A model generated the notes under the pieces. That model saw nothing but the letters and a program-made list of their open reading frames with translations. It did not search any database and was not told the DNA's origin. From positions 1 to 46,468 of the forward strand of contig CAMDJM010000033.1 in assembly GCA_945900785.1 (NCBI GenBank): 46,468 bases of DNA, given 5' to 3'. The translations under genes and the position numbers were made by a program. The stretch comes from Akkermansia muciniphila (GTDB lineage: Bacteria; Verrucomicrobiota; Verrucomicrobiia; Verrucomicrobiales; V1-33). Positions 45,905 to 46,468 of the stretch are shown here, one piece after another (within the stretch, counting starts at the first letter, position 1; every line of letters begins with the position of its first letter).

Positions 45905-46468
45905 TTACGGAGTGAACTGTTCTGGACCTGGCTCCGGTAGGGGATCAGGCTGTGGTTGTGCATTCACCATATCCTCAATGCGTTCCTGAGCCCTTAAGGA
46001 TGGCCAGGCAATGATCAGATCGATGGGATAGACCTGGCGGTGACGGTCGGTGCGGAAGTTTTTGGGTAGGGCATCGGTGACCTGCATTTCGCTGGAGGGA
46101 TTCCACCAAGCACCTTCGAACATTTGCAGATACCCCTTCCGGCGCATGTAGACGCCGATCTCCTCCAGCGTCGATTCCTCACCGTGCACCCAGGGCTGAG
46201 TAGAAACCAGTCTTGAGCCAGGCTCTCCTGGATACTGCACCGTGCCGTTGATGGTGACTTCATCGTCAAAAAAATCATTCATGACCTTCATCTGGATCAG
46301 ATACCCGGACAAACTGCCCCGTGCCCCGAAGGCAGAAGGGTGGGTCAACTTGACGGCGGTTCCGGTTTGCCGGTCCCGGAAGACGAGGTGTTCCTGTCCC
46401 TCAAAGGTATCCGGGGGAATGATGGAGGCCAAGCCTTCCGCGAGAGCCACAGGGTCTAACCTTGGTAG
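45905..46468 (-). CDS. polyvalent-protein kinase-like protein, 5' end off the window
   Basis: The frame is open to the right edge, so the start lies outside; an internal GTG at 46450 would give 181 residues. The sequence follows the pattern of the serine/threonine kinase-like domain of phage polyvalent proteins: EHLVFRDRQTGTAVKLTHPSAF (beta strands with a Lys), STQPWVHGEESTLEEI (hinge), MQVTDALPKNF (D...N catalytic-loop-like) and YPIDLIIAWPS (metal-binding Asp-like). It ends with a Pro-rich tail. Such domains occur in phage and plasmid proteins and in polymorphic-toxin contexts; kinase activity is unproven. It suggests the right end of the window is also accessory DNA. Confidence 0.6.
   Translation of the reverse strand, partial: LPRLDPVALAEGLASIIPPDTFEGQEHLVFRDRQTGTAVKLTHPSAFGARGSLSGYLIQMKVMNDFFDDEVTINGTVQYPGEPGSRLVSTQPWVHGEESTLEEIGVYMRRKGYLQMFEGAWWNPSSEMQVTDALPKNFRTDRHRQVYPIDLIIAWPSLRAQERIEDMVNAQPQPDPLPEPGPEQFTP

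Overview
The window looks like chromosome from a GC-rich member of the Verrucomicrobiota (Verrucomicrobiales-like) or a close relative in the PVC group. The main evidence is the adjacent pair of a Planctomycete-type cytochrome/DUF1549/DUF1553 protein (14817-18290) and a Tat-exported DUF1501 protein (18294-19745), plus a short pseudopilin and a REP/RAYT unit. This is inference from gene content; no rRNA gene is present.

Left part (1-20.5 kb), mostly ordinary chromosome with small accessory patches. A DGQHR-domain gene follows a tiny membrane ORF. A minus-strand operon joined by ATGA overlaps encodes a cysteine desulfurase, a nucleotidyltransferase-like protein and a 53-residue protein. Then come mfd, a frameshifted REP-associated transposase flanked by perfect inverted repeats, an AAA_14/DUF4143 ATPase, a secreted protein, a divergent LysR/pirin pair with a textbook T-N11-A operator, a family 2 glycosyltransferase, a pseudopilin coupled to a membrane protein, the PSCyt/DUF1501 pair and a small membrane protein.

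Middle part (20.7-39 kb), an integrated island. It begins at a 3' fragment of a tRNA-Thr(TGT) gene on the minus strand, immediately followed by a tyrosine integrase. A plus-strand module follows: an unknown protein, an excisionase-like HTH protein, a Toprim primase-like protein and a RepA-like AAA ATPase. Facing it is a minus-strand defence cluster, in order of transcription: SNF2/RapA-like helicase, Fic protein, large beta-class DNA methyltransferase (Mod), AAA ATPase, DUF4276 protein, type III-like Res helicase-nuclease. ATPase, DUF4276 and res are joined by ATGA overlaps. fic is flanked by two copies of a repeat carrying TTTATTA boxes spaced alternately 20 and 30 bp apart. Three of the six genes carry one lesion each: in-frame TAG codons in the helicase (codon 480) and res (codon 475), and a one-base insertion in mod. 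The right end of the island (an intact tRNA-Thr) is not in the window.

Right part (39-46.5 kb), minus-strand genes of accessory character: an unknown protein, a giant secreted protein (8 FG-GAP-like repeats, 4 InlB-type repeats, a C-type-lectin-like domain, thrombospondin-3-type calcium repeats), a TPR-like protein, an unknown protein, and a protein resembling the kinase-like domain of phage polyvalent proteins, running off the right edge.

The best candidate for something undescribed is the six-gene helicase/Fic/Mod/ATPase/DUF4276/Res cluster together with the periodic repeats bracketing fic.
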